Source: Syntrophomonadaceae bacterium (GTDB taxonomy: Bacteria > Bacillota > Dethiobacteria > DTU022). Taken from it: DNA of 61,440 nucleotides. The position numbers and the translations under genes are program-made. The DNA lies in contig SKOR01000020.1 of assembly GCA_007119965.1 (NCBI GenBank), forward strand, positions 1-61,440, given 5' to 3'. The notes beneath the pieces are model-generated. The model was not told the DNA's origin and ran no database searches. It saw nothing but the letters and a program-made list of their open reading frames with translations. Of the stretch, positions 51,635 through 60,119 are shown one piece after another (position 1 is the first letter of the stretch; each line of letters starts with the position of its first letter).

Positions 51635-53365
51635 ATGGTTATGAAAAACTGGTTCAAGTCAGCTAAAGCATCAGAAAGTGTTTTTATTAACTCCTGGTTT
51701 ATTCTTTCCGTGGTGATTTCTGTCTTTTTGATAGTTTTGCTGGCCTGGCATTTAATCTACTCAAACAATATGGTGGAGTCCTTTGAAAGCCAGGAATTGG
51801 CCATCCAAAAGGTTTCAGGCGATCTCCTGCGTTATACAAAAAGCCTGGAAATGGCTGCTAATATGGCTGCAGCTACCGGTGACCTTAAGTGGGAGATTGA
51901 ATACAGGGATTACAGGGCCAGGCTAAGTGATCTGTTTGAAACTATTCCAGAGCTTGTTGCCACCAGCGAGGTTCAGGAGGAAATTGACAGTATAAAAATT
52001 TATCGTGGAGAACTTGATGAAATTGAAAGCAGGGTGATTGAACTTGTTGCCCGCGGTGAAAAAAGGGAAGCCGCAGACCTCCTGGCCGGCTGGATCTATA
52101 CCAGGAATCAGCTTAACATTATCATATCGACGGAACGCCTTGCCGAGGGCATGAATGAGCATATCAACCAGAGGATTGCTACAGAAAAAAGGATGACCAC
52201 CGTTTTGCTCTGGGTCCTGGCTTCCTGCATGCTTGTATTGATTGTATCCTGGCTGGTTACAATAAACATATGGCGCGCTAATGTGAAGAAGAAGCAGGAG
52301 ATTGATGCCGAAGTTAAATACCTGAGCTTCCACGATTCCCTGACCGGTTTATATAATCGGGCCTACCTGAAAGAAAAAATGAAGAGTGTAGACAATGCCG
52401 AAAACCTGCCGATCAGCATTATCATGCTTGACTTTAACGACCTTAAAATGGTTAATGATACTTATGGTCACGGTGTCGGGGACGATATGCTCGTAAAAGG
52501 GGCTGCGCTTGTAAAAAAGACGTGCCGGGAAGATGATATTCTGGCCCGCTGGGGTGGCGACGAATTTGTGATTCTGCTGCCGAAAACTGCCGAACCTGCG
52601 GTCCATGCGATCAGCAGAAGAATAGTCGAGCAGTGCCGCAATACCTACGATGAGCCTATTCCTGTTTCCATGGCCCTGGGAGCGGTAACCAAGGATAAAC
52701 CGGGAGAAGACCTGTTCAGGTATTTCAAGGAAGCGGAAGACCTGATGTACAGCCACAAGTTAAGCGAAAGCCGCTGCGACAGGAATGCAACAATCAATGC
52801 TCTGCTAAAAACCCTCGCCGACAGCAGCTATGAAACAGAAAACCATATCCGGCGGATAAAAGACCTGGCGATTCTGTTAGGCGAAAAGATAGGGCTGCCC
52901 GAGTCGGAACTTGACAGGTTGATTCTTCTGGCCACACTGCACGATATCGGGATGATTAACGTCCCGGAAGATATATTCGTAAAGGCACACTTCCTGACGG
53001 AAGAAGAGTGGGTTGCAGTTAAAAAGCACCCTGAAGCGGGCTACCGCATTGCCCGTTCAAACAAAGGTTTTTCCCACATTGCCAAAGAAATCATGTGCCA
53101 CCATGAGAGCTGGGACGGAAGCGGTTACCCCGCAGGACTTGGGAGCTCCGAAATACCGCTGCTTTCAAGAATTATAAATATAGCCGATGCGTTTGAGGTA
53201 ATGAGCAGCGGGCGACCGTATAAGAAGCCGATGTCAATGGAAGAGATTGTCCTTGAATTTAAGGCCTGTTCGGGAAAGCAGTTTGACCCTGCCCTGGTAA
53301 AAGAAATGCTTGAAATTCTGGAAAATAAATTGAACATAAATAAAGTGATAGGCAATTATAATTAA
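51635..53365 (+). CDS. Membrane GGDEF plus HD-GYP protein (c-di-GMP turnover)
   Basis: 576 residues. Transmembrane helix at about 18-42, a helical extracytoplasmic region, second helix at about 190-213, then a GGDEF domain with intact RWGGDEF (307-311) and an RxxD inhibitory site (298-301), then an HD-GYP domain with HD at 436-437 and ESWDGSGYP (GYP 497-499). It could both make and break c-di-GMP. The periplasmic part may receive the preceding binding protein. ATG 51635 starts 24 bases after that gene, so both are probably one transcript. Confidence 0.93.
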   Translation: MVMKNWFKSAKASESVFINSWFILSVVISVFLIVLLAWHLIYSNNMVESFESQELAIQKVSGDLLRYTKSLEMAANMAAATGDLKWEIEYRDYRARLSDLFETIPELVATSEVQEEIDSIKIYRGELDEIESRVIELVARGEKREAADLLAGWIYTRNQLNIIISTERLAEGMNEHINQRIATEKRMTTVLLWVLASCMLVLIVSWLVTINIWRANVKKKQEIDAEVKYLSFHDSLTGLYNRAYLKEKMKSVDNAENLPISIIMLDFNDLKMVNDTYGHGVGDDMLVKGAALVKKTCREDDILARWGGDEFVILLPKTAEPAVHAISRRIVEQCRNTYDEPIPVSMALGAVTKDKPGEDLFRYFKEAEDLMYSHKLSESRCDRNATINALLKTLADSSYETENHIRRIKDLAILLGEKIGLPESELDRLILLATLHDIGMINVPEDIFVKAHFLTEEEWVAVKKHPEAGYRIARSNKGFSHIAKEIMCHHESWDGSGYPAGLGSSEIPLLSRIINIADAFEVMSSGRPYKKPMSMEEIVLEFKACSGKQFDPALVKEMLEILENKLNINKVIGNYN

Positions 53366-53394
53366 AGGATTTGCAGTGTAAAAAACCGAATGAG

Positions 53395-53421
53395 TAACCG
53401 GGGAGATTCCCCGGTTATTTT
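53395..53421 (+). terminator. Terminator after the GGDEF/HD-GYP gene
   Basis: 8-bp stem AACCGGGG/CCCCGGTT (53396-53403 with 53409-53416), then ATTTT. Confidence 0.85.
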
Positions 53422-53446
53422 GATCTGATAGAGAGGAGGCAGCCTG

Positions 53447-54910
53447 TTGACTGAGCCGATCAGGACAATTTTACAAGAAAGCCGTCCGGACCAGGCTGTA
53501 ATTGACCGGTATGCCAGAGCAGCTGCCGGGCTTATCGGAGCTGAGAACGTATCGGCAAATCATGTCGACCTTTTGTCCACCTGTCGTGACTACTGGCCGG
53601 TAAATAGCATCTGGATGCTGGAGGGTGCAGTCCCCGCACTGCCGCAGCTGGTTGTTTGGCCGCAATCCACCGAAGAAGTTTCACAACTGCTAGCCCTGGC
53701 CAATGAACAGAGGATTCCCGTCGTCCCCTATGGTGAAGGGTCAGGTGCATTGGGCGGCGTGATTCCGCTCAGGGGAGGGGTCATGATTGATCTGAAGCGG
53801 ATGAATAAGCTGCGCAGTTTGGACCAAAAGAACCTCCTGGTTACAGTGGAGGCCGGTGTAAACGGTGAACTTTATGAAGAGCACCTTAACCGGGCAGGGT
53901 ATACCGGCGGTCACTTCCCACAGTCCCTGCGTTGTTCCACTGTCGGCGGCTGGTTGGCCTGCCGGGCTGCCGGGCAGTTTTCCACACGTTACGGTAAAAT
54001 TGAAGATATCGCGGTATCTACAGAAGCAGTATTGGCTGACGGCACCATTTTCAGGGGGCGCCGTGTGCCCCGTTCATCAACCGGCCCCCGTGTTGACCGG
54101 TTGATGATCGGTTCGGAAGGAATCTTCGGGGTGATCACCGCTGCAACACTACGGGTCTGGCCCCTGCCTGAAAAGCGCCACCTGGCTTCCTATACTTTTG
54201 AAAACCTGGATGACGGGTTGGAAGCAATTCGCCTCGTTATGCGTTCCGGGGCCCGTCCGGCAGTGGTGCGCCTTTACGATGCAGTGGAAACAGGCAATCA
54301 TTTCCCTGAATTGAGCGATCAGCGGTGTGCTCTGATTCTGCTGATTGAAGGAGCCCGGACAATTGTTGATGCCGAGCAGGAAGTGATCGCAGAGCATGTC
54401 CTGGCCAATGGTGCAGAAGAAAGCGGCTCAAAATATGTTGAGCACTGGCTTGAAACACGCTTTAACATCAGTGCAGCTTCGCGTCTGCTGCAGAAGGGGG
54501 CCGTTCTTGACACGATCGAAGTAACCACTAACTGGCATAATGCCCTCTCAACTTACCTGGCCATGCAGGAAGCTCTAAAAGGTGTGGAAGGGACTATCAT
54601 GGCCTCGGGGCATTGGTCTCATGTCTACCCTGAAGGCGCGGCACTCTATATGACCGTAGTTGGGTTTCCTGCTGAAGATAAAATAACATACTACAAGAAG
54701 CTCTGGCAGGGGGCCATGGATGCCAGCCTTGCTGAAGGGGCAGCAATATCGCATCACCATGGGATCGGTCTGCACCGCGGCCTCTGGATGGCTGAAGAGC
54801 ACGGTAAGGGCCTGGAGGTTTTAAGGCGGATCAAGGGAGCCCTTGACCCGCACGGGATCATGAACCCCGGGAAACTAGGGCTGGAGGAGGTGGCTAAATG
54901 GCAGAAGTAA
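53447..54910 (+). CDS. FAD-binding oxidase, GlcD/alkylglycerone-phosphate-synthase type
   Basis: 487 residues. PCMH-type FAD domain (VPYGEGSGALGGVIPLRGGVMIDLKRM, then STVGGWLACRAAGQFS) and a C-terminal cap with SHHHGIGLHRG. The STVGGW and SHHHG motifs are closer to alkylglycerone-phosphate synthase than to classic GlcD, whose equivalent is GEHGIG. The adjacent FeS protein is typical of lactate/glycolate oxidases. Two roles are therefore open: 2-hydroxyacid oxidation or an ether-lipid-type condensation. TTG 53447 follows GAGAGGAGG. Confidence 0.8.
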   Translation: MTEPIRTILQESRPDQAVIDRYARAAAGLIGAENVSANHVDLLSTCRDYWPVNSIWMLEGAVPALPQLVVWPQSTEEVSQLLALANEQRIPVVPYGEGSGALGGVIPLRGGVMIDLKRMNKLRSLDQKNLLVTVEAGVNGELYEEHLNRAGYTGGHFPQSLRCSTVGGWLACRAAGQFSTRYGKIEDIAVSTEAVLADGTIFRGRRVPRSSTGPRVDRLMIGSEGIFGVITAATLRVWPLPEKRHLASYTFENLDDGLEAIRLVMRSGARPAVVRLYDAVETGNHFPELSDQRCALILLIEGARTIVDAEQEVIAEHVLANGAEESGSKYVEHWLETRFNISAASRLLQKGAVLDTIEVTTNWHNALSTYLAMQEALKGVEGTIMASGHWSHVYPEGAALYMTVVGFPAEDKITYYKKLWQGAMDASLAEGAAISHHHGIGLHRGLWMAEEHGKGLEVLRRIKGALDPHGIMNPGKLGLEEVAKWQK

Positions 54911-55983
54911 ATATGGAAGAATTGCTGAACTGTGCGCTCTGCCCGAACATTTGCCGCTGTGAATGCCCGGTTCTGCAGGTCTTGGGCCGGGAAGCGGTAG
55001 CCCCTTCCGGAAAAGCCAGGTTAGCGGCTATGCTGCAGCAAAAACAACTTAACTGGGACGAACAGGTCCTCGAGGCAGTTTCCAACTGCCTCGGATGCCG
55101 GGGTTGCACCATTTACTGTCCCTTTGCTGAGCTGTCGCTGTGTGACGAGCTGCTTAACACCCGCCTGGATGCAAAAGACGGCGGAATTAAGCTTTCTGTT
55201 GTTGACCCCTGCCTGGTTAACCTCAGCAAACACGGCAGTCCCTACGGGCAGAAAAAGGGGTCTTCTGCTGCCGGTGATAGCGGTGCGGAAATCCTTTATT
55301 TTGCCGGCTGTACTTCGCAGGCCAATCACCCGGAATCTATTGAAGCGGCGCGCGCCCTGTTCAGGGAGGCAGGTGTGCCATTCCAGATGATCGAAGAAGA
55401 TTGTTGCGGTTACCCGGCCGAAGTGTGGGGCGATGAAGAACTGGCCCGGCAGCTGGCGGCTGAAAACCGGCGTAAAATAGCAGAAAGCGGGGCTTCGACC
55501 CTGGTAACTAACTGTCCTGAATGCTGGCTTACCTTTACCGACCGTTACCCGGCATGGGGAGAAGAATTGCCCCAGGAAGTAGTCGACGGACCAACTTATT
55601 TTCTCGGTTTAATTAAAGCGGGAAAACTAAAACCCAGGCAAAGCAGTCTGGGGAAGGTCAGCTATCACGACCCCTGCATTTGGGCCAGAACGGCTGAAAA
55701 AACAGCCGAGCCGCGGGAGATTTTAGAGAGGATCCCCGGCCTTAGCCTTGAAGAACCGCTGTCCTGCGGTAAGTTTACACGCTGCTGTGGCGGCGGAAGT
55801 ATGTTTCAGCTTTCATTTCCCGAAGCGTCGGCAGCGATTGCCGACCGCAGGTTGGCGGAATTCCCGGAAGGAGCCGCGATTATAACAGCCTGCCCGTTTT
55901 GCAGGGAAGGTTTGCTGCAGGATGGGGAAGGGCGGCGTGTCCTGGAATTGATCGAGCTTCTGGCAAAAACCTGCTGCAGGTAA
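54898..55983 (+). CDS. GlcF-like (Fe-S)-binding CCG-domain protein
   Basis: 361 residues. Two ferredoxin-type motifs near the start (CALCPNICRCECP and CLGCRGCTIYCP), then two CCG domains (YFAGCTSQ, EEDCCGYPAEVW, NCPECW; then HDPCIW, RCCGGGSM, CPFC). It is the electron-accepting partner of the FAD oxidase, whose gene it overlaps by 13 bases. Could pass electrons to quinone or directly to another carrier. Confidence 0.88.
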   Translation: MAEVNMEELLNCALCPNICRCECPVLQVLGREAVAPSGKARLAAMLQQKQLNWDEQVLEAVSNCLGCRGCTIYCPFAELSLCDELLNTRLDAKDGGIKLSVVDPCLVNLSKHGSPYGQKKGSSAAGDSGAEILYFAGCTSQANHPESIEAARALFREAGVPFQMIEEDCCGYPAEVWGDEELARQLAAENRRKIAESGASTLVTNCPECWLTFTDRYPAWGEELPQEVVDGPTYFLGLIKAGKLKPRQSSLGKVSYHDPCIWARTAEKTAEPREILERIPGLSLEEPLSCGKFTRCCGGGSMFQLSFPEASAAIADRRLAEFPEGAAIITACPFCREGLLQDGEGRRVLELIELLAKTCCR

Positions 55984-56070
55984 AAGATAAAGTTGTTAAC
56001 AACTTACAGCTCCGGCCGCAAAAATAGGCAGGGATGGCAGGGGTGATCTTTAAAATATTTCCCTGGCCCG

Positions 56071-57198
56071 TTAATTGGCAGAAGAAACGAATACCCCCAG
56101 GGCCTGCAGTTCCCGGTCCGGTCTGTTCACTGTTTTCGGCTTAAGAGCCTCTTCGAAAGTAACCTCTTCTATTTCCAGTCCGTTGATGCCGACCATCATC
56201 CCTGAACGATTTTCACCTAAGAGAATGTCGGCGGCTTTAATGCCGAACCTGGTTCCGAGAATTATATCTTCTGCAGAGGGAGGCAAGCCGCGCAGGGTAA
56301 ACCCTAAATCCGTAGTACGCACTTCTTCAATTTTTTTCAAGCCCAGTTCAATGCGCAGGACCCTGCGCAGGATCTGGGAGATGCCGCCCAGCTTGGGGTT
56401 GCCGAAGGTGTCCAGTTCGGGAGTTTCTTCCATCAGGGCACGCACTACTGCACTTTTTTCCCTGGTGGTGTTGATAACGGGATCATCATAAGGGATGCTG
56501 GTTCCTTCGGCAATAACAATATTTACATAATGGCGCTCCCTGTAGAGTCGCTCTACCCTGGCGCAGAATTCGGTTAAATTAACCGGCCTTTCGGGAATGG
56601 TGATCAGGTCTGCACCTGAAGCGACGCCTATTTCCAGGGCCAGCCACCCGGCATGCCGGCCCATTACTTCGACCAGCGATATGCGGCGGTGGGCGCGGGC
56701 TGAATCGGCAGTACTCCTGGCGGCCTGGGCCCCGAAAATAATTGCAGTGCGAAAGCCGAGCATGACATCGGTTCCCGACACGTCATTGTCGATACTCTTT
56801 GGGGCCATTACAGTGGGTAAACCTCTTTCTTCGAAGCGCCGGGCAGAAAGAATAGTATCGTTACCGCCTGTGCCCAGGATGCCATCTACACCTAACTTTT
56901 TAAGGTTGCCGAGGATTTTTTCGGGGTAACCCCCGGCCTTGTTTTCTTCGGTAAAGGGGTTGAAGCGGGAGGACTCAAGGATTGTGCTCGAACGATTTTC
57001 TAGCCCGATAACACTATCAGCGGTTAATGGCACCAGGTATTCTTCAAGGTTCTCAGAAGCAAGGCCGGCATAAGCATTCCTGACCCCAATGAATTCAGCG
57101 CCGTACTCGCCGCCGCCTCTTCTGACTGCAGCGGCAAGAAAGGCATTTATACCGGGACAATCTCCCCCGCCGGTAATTAAAGCTATTTTACGGGACAT
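56071..57198 (-). CDS. Phosphofructokinase, PPi-type signature
   Basis: 375 residues. PFK fold with GGGDCPGIN at the N-terminus, GTGGNDT and APKSIDND. Lys in PKSIDND is characteristic of pyrophosphate-dependent enzymes (ATP-type has Gly here), while the preceding GGND has Asn where PPi-type usually has Asp and ATP-type Gly. Phosphoryl donor is likely PPi but not certain. ATG 57198 follows GGAGGT. Convergent with the FeS oxidase gene. Confidence 0.9.
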   Translation of the reverse strand: MSRKIALITGGGDCPGINAFLAAAVRRGGGEYGAEFIGVRNAYAGLASENLEEYLVPLTADSVIGLENRSSTILESSRFNPFTEENKAGGYPEKILGNLKKLGVDGILGTGGNDTILSARRFEERGLPTVMAPKSIDNDVSGTDVMLGFRTAIIFGAQAARSTADSARAHRRISLVEVMGRHAGWLALEIGVASGADLITIPERPVNLTEFCARVERLYRERHYVNIVIAEGTSIPYDDPVINTTREKSAVVRALMEETPELDTFGNPKLGGISQILRRVLRIELGLKKIEEVRTTDLGFTLRGLPPSAEDIILGTRFGIKAADILLGENRSGMMVGINGLEIEEVTFEEALKPKTVNRPDRELQALGVFVSSAN

Positions 57199-57488
57199 AA
57201 CATAACCTCCATTATTAATGAAAATAATTAACGTATATTCATTTTATCACAAAGAAAAAAGATATTAAAAAACGCTGCCGGCAAAAGCTTCATTGGTATA
57301 TTTGCCAGATTAGTAAAAGAAAAGGCTGCTTAATGCAGCTCAGTAAGATTATTATAAGGAAGGCAATTAAGCCTGCAAGCTGCCTGTCTTTCAGTGAATC
57401 AAAAATTCAAGGGTCCGGCAGGCTATTCTGTGTTAGAATATATTTTGAGACAGGTATAAACTAACCGGGTCAGGCGGTTTAACTTTTG

Positions 57489-58292
57489 ATGAATTATAAT
57501 TTTGATAAACAGGTCGGGGTAGCGCAGGATGCAGCCCGCCGCGCCGGAAAGGTTATTATGGAGCGGCAGGGACGGGCTTCTATTTCTGAAAAAGCAATAA
57601 ATAACCTGGTTACGGAAGCAGATCTCTCGGCCCAGGAAACTATTATCAAGACGATTCGGGGCCATTTCCCCGGGCACAGTATCATAGCAGAGGAGAAAGA
57701 TTTCTCGGCAAAAAACGATGCCGCTGAACTGTGGATTATCGATCCCCTGGACGGAACCAACAACTTTGCCCATACAATTCCCCACTTCAGCATATCCATA
57801 GCCTATTCCCAATCGGGGCGGGTTTCGGCCGGAGTCATTTATGATCCGGTGCGCAACGAGATGTTTAGCGCAACACGGGATAAAGGAGCATTTATGAACG
57901 GGGAAGCGATTCGCGTTTCTGATGCGCCTTCTCTGCGGGAAGCAATTGTAGCTACCGGGTTTTATTATGACCGGGGTATAATAATGCGCAAAACCCTGAA
58001 AAGCATTGAAAAGCTTTTTGAAGCCAACATTCACGGGATCCGCCGTTTCGGCAGCGCGGCCCTTGACCTGTGCTGGGTTGCCTGCGGCCGCTTTGATGCC
58101 TATTACGAATACAAGCTTTCAACCTGGGATTTTGCCGCAGGTATGCTGATCCTTGAGGAAGCAGGAGGGCGCTGTACCGACCAGGAAGGCGGCCGTCTTG
58201 ATTTAAACAGTACCGGGATTGCCGTTTCAAACGGCAAATTTCACAGCGAATTCCTAAATGTAGTCGGTTGGAGCGTTAATAACGACAGCTAA
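57489..58292 (+). CDS. Inositol monophosphatase-family phosphatase
   Basis: 267 residues. Metal site motifs: EADLSAQETIIKTI, EEKDF, IDPLDGTNNFAHTIPHF and the C-terminal WDFAAGMLILEEAGG. Could hydrolyse inositol-1-phosphate, fructose-1,6-bisphosphate or 3'-phosphoadenosine phosphate; the family is not separable by sequence alone. ATG 57489 is preferred over TTG 57486. The ribosome site is weak. Confidence 0.88.
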   Translation: MNYNFDKQVGVAQDAARRAGKVIMERQGRASISEKAINNLVTEADLSAQETIIKTIRGHFPGHSIIAEEKDFSAKNDAAELWIIDPLDGTNNFAHTIPHFSISIAYSQSGRVSAGVIYDPVRNEMFSATRDKGAFMNGEAIRVSDAPSLREAIVATGFYYDRGIIMRKTLKSIEKLFEANIHGIRRFGSAALDLCWVACGRFDAYYEYKLSTWDFAAGMLILEEAGGRCTDQEGGRLDLNSTGIAVSNGKFHSEFLNVVGWSVNNDS

Positions 58293-58554
58293 ATACGGCA
58301 AATACCTCATGGATGAAGCAGGCGGCAGCTGCTGCCTGCGTCGGTTAAACTGGTGCTTAATAGTTACATGTTATGATCAGTAAAGGGTTTCGCAGGTGAT
58401 ATGAGCCAATACTTGGTTAAGCAAAGTAAAATTATCGGGATGTTGGCGATCAATGATTAAGCCTGAACAGAGCATAATTTGCACCTGCATTCATTTGCGG
58501 TAGATTACCTGTAATCTCTCTGGCGGCAGGGCGGGTTTTAGCCCGGGAAAAAAC
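58293..58554. other. Intergenic, partly structured
   Basis: Contains a GC-rich inverted repeat GCAGGCGGCAG/CTGCTGCCTGC near 58317-58340 that could end transcription of the phosphatase gene. No coding frame recognised. Confidence 0.4.
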
Positions 58555-58583
58555 TTGCATTATAAAGGCAGAACGTTTATATT
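58555..58583 (+). promoter_or_regulatory. Promoter of tRNA-Gly
   Basis: TTGCAT (58555-58560), 17-base spacer, TATATT (58578-58583), 42 bases before the tRNA. Confidence 0.6.
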
Positions 58584-58625
58584 AGTATGTAGTAAATAGG
58601 CAGGCAACCACCGCTGCCAGACTTT

Positions 58626-58699
58626 GCGGGTGTAGCTCAATGGTAGAGCCCCAGCCTTCCAAGCTGGATACGTGGGTTCGATTCCCATCACCCGCTCCA
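58626..58699 (+). tRNA. tRNA-Gly (anticodon TCC)
   Basis: 74-base cloverleaf with encoded CCA. Acceptor GCGGGTG/CACCCGC, anticodon stem CCAGC/GCTGG and loop CTTCCAA with anticodon TCC, reading GGA. Confidence 0.95.
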
Positions 58700-58701
58700 A
58701 T

Positions 58702-58735
58702 AAAAACCGCGCCCCTTAAGGATCGCGGTTTTTGC
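58702..58735. terminator. Terminator between tRNA-Gly and convergent gdh
   Basis: 10-bp stem AAAAACCGCG/CGCGGTTTTT (58702-58711 with 58724-58733); A- and T-runs allow function in both directions. Confidence 0.85.
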
Positions 58736-58823
58736 AATTTCCAGTTGTTCATGTTTCCGGTTTTCTGCGGTGCACATGCTAAACATTTTAATAGTCAGTG
58801 GCTCTTATTTTAAAAAAACCGGC

Positions 58824-60095
58824 TCAGTATGCACCCCTGGTCTGTGCTGCAGAGGACACCTTTTCGATAGCCAGCATATAGGCGGCTATGCGCAGCGAAA
58901 CATTTTCCGTTTTTGCTTTGTCAATAACACGATGATAGGCGCCCTGCATCCTTTTACGCAATTCTGAATCGACCTGTTCCTCGCTCCAGCTGAATTGCTG
59001 CAGGTTCTGGACCCACTCAAAGTAAGAGACAACTACTCCGCCGCTGTTGACCAGGATATCAGGGACTATAGCAACCCCTTTTTCGGCCAGGCTCGGTTCA
59101 GTAAGCGGGCAGGTGGGTCCGTTGGCTGCTTCGAAAATTACCCTGGCCTTGATTTTAACTGCATTGTCCTTCATTATGGCATTTTCTAGGGCTGCGGGAA
59201 TCAGAAAGTCGCACTCCAGGGCAAAAATATCATCGCTTTCGATAGTTTTAGCACCGGAAAAACCGGAAACCGATCCCGTTTCCTGTTTGTGTTCAAACAG
59301 GGCTTCTACGTCAAGCCCTTTTTCATTTAAAACCCCGGCTTCTGTGTCGGAAACAGCAATTACCCGGCAGCCCATTTTGCTTAGATGGTAAGCCGTATAA
59401 TAGCCAACATTGCCCAGGCCCTGGATAACGGCAGTAGTTTCAGTCATTTCGAGCCCGTTATCTGCCGCCCACTGCTCCACGATGTAAGTGATTCCCCGGC
59501 CGGTGGCATCTTTACGTCCCGGTGAGCCGCCCAATTCAATCGGCTTTCCCGTAACTACAGCCGGCTCATAGCCGCGCAGTTTGCTGTACTCGTCCATTAT
59601 CCAGGCCATCACATTTTCATCAGTGTTTACGTCAGGAGCGGGGATGTCCTGGTTAGGGCCGATATCAACGCTGATCGCCTGGGTGTATTTGCGGGTCAGC
59701 CGTTCGAGTTCTCCGCGGGACATATTTTTTGCATCACAGGCAATCCCACCCTTAGCACCGCCCAGCGGCAGGTTCAACAGGGCAGTCTTCCAGGTCATCC
59801 ACGACGCCAGGCCGCGGACATCATCCATTGAAACTTCAGGGTGATAGCGGAGGCCTCCCTTGTGTGGGCCCCTGGCATTGTTGTGCTGGATGCGGTATCC
59901 TTCAAAGATATGCAGGCTGCCATCATCCATTACCACCGGAAGATGGACAGCTATTTCCCTGAATGGAATCCTCAGCCAGTCTCGCAGCTGCCTGTTTAAC
60001 TTCAGTTTATTGGCCGCCCTTTCAAAGTGGTGCTTAGAAGCTTCATAGCAGTCCAGAAGGCGGTAGTGCCTGTCGTTATTAATCTTTTCGGCCAT
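58824..60095 (-). CDS. Glutamate dehydrogenase (Glu/Leu/Phe/Val family)
   Basis: 423 residues. Interconverts glutamate and 2-oxoglutarate plus ammonia. Catalytic Lys in LNLPLGGAKGGI, substrate motif GPNQDIPAPDVNT, Rossmann motif GLGNVG. The coenzyme preference cannot be read reliably. ATG 60095 follows AAAGGAG. It follows an aminotransferase gene on the same strand with 24 bases between them, so the two form an amino-acid catabolic pair. Confidence 0.95.
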   Translation of the reverse strand: MAEKINNDRHYRLLDCYEASKHHFERAANKLKLNRQLRDWLRIPFREIAVHLPVVMDDGSLHIFEGYRIQHNNARGPHKGGLRYHPEVSMDDVRGLASWMTWKTALLNLPLGGAKGGIACDAKNMSRGELERLTRKYTQAISVDIGPNQDIPAPDVNTDENVMAWIMDEYSKLRGYEPAVVTGKPIELGGSPGRKDATGRGITYIVEQWAADNGLEMTETTAVIQGLGNVGYYTAYHLSKMGCRVIAVSDTEAGVLNEKGLDVEALFEHKQETGSVSGFSGAKTIESDDIFALECDFLIPAALENAIMKDNAVKIKARVIFEAANGPTCPLTEPSLAEKGVAIVPDILVNSGGVVVSYFEWVQNLQQFSWSEEQVDSELRKRMQGAYHRVIDKAKTENVSLRIAAYMLAIEKVSSAAQTRGAY

Positions 60096-60119
60096 TCGTG
60101 ATCTCCTTTCAAATCTCTT

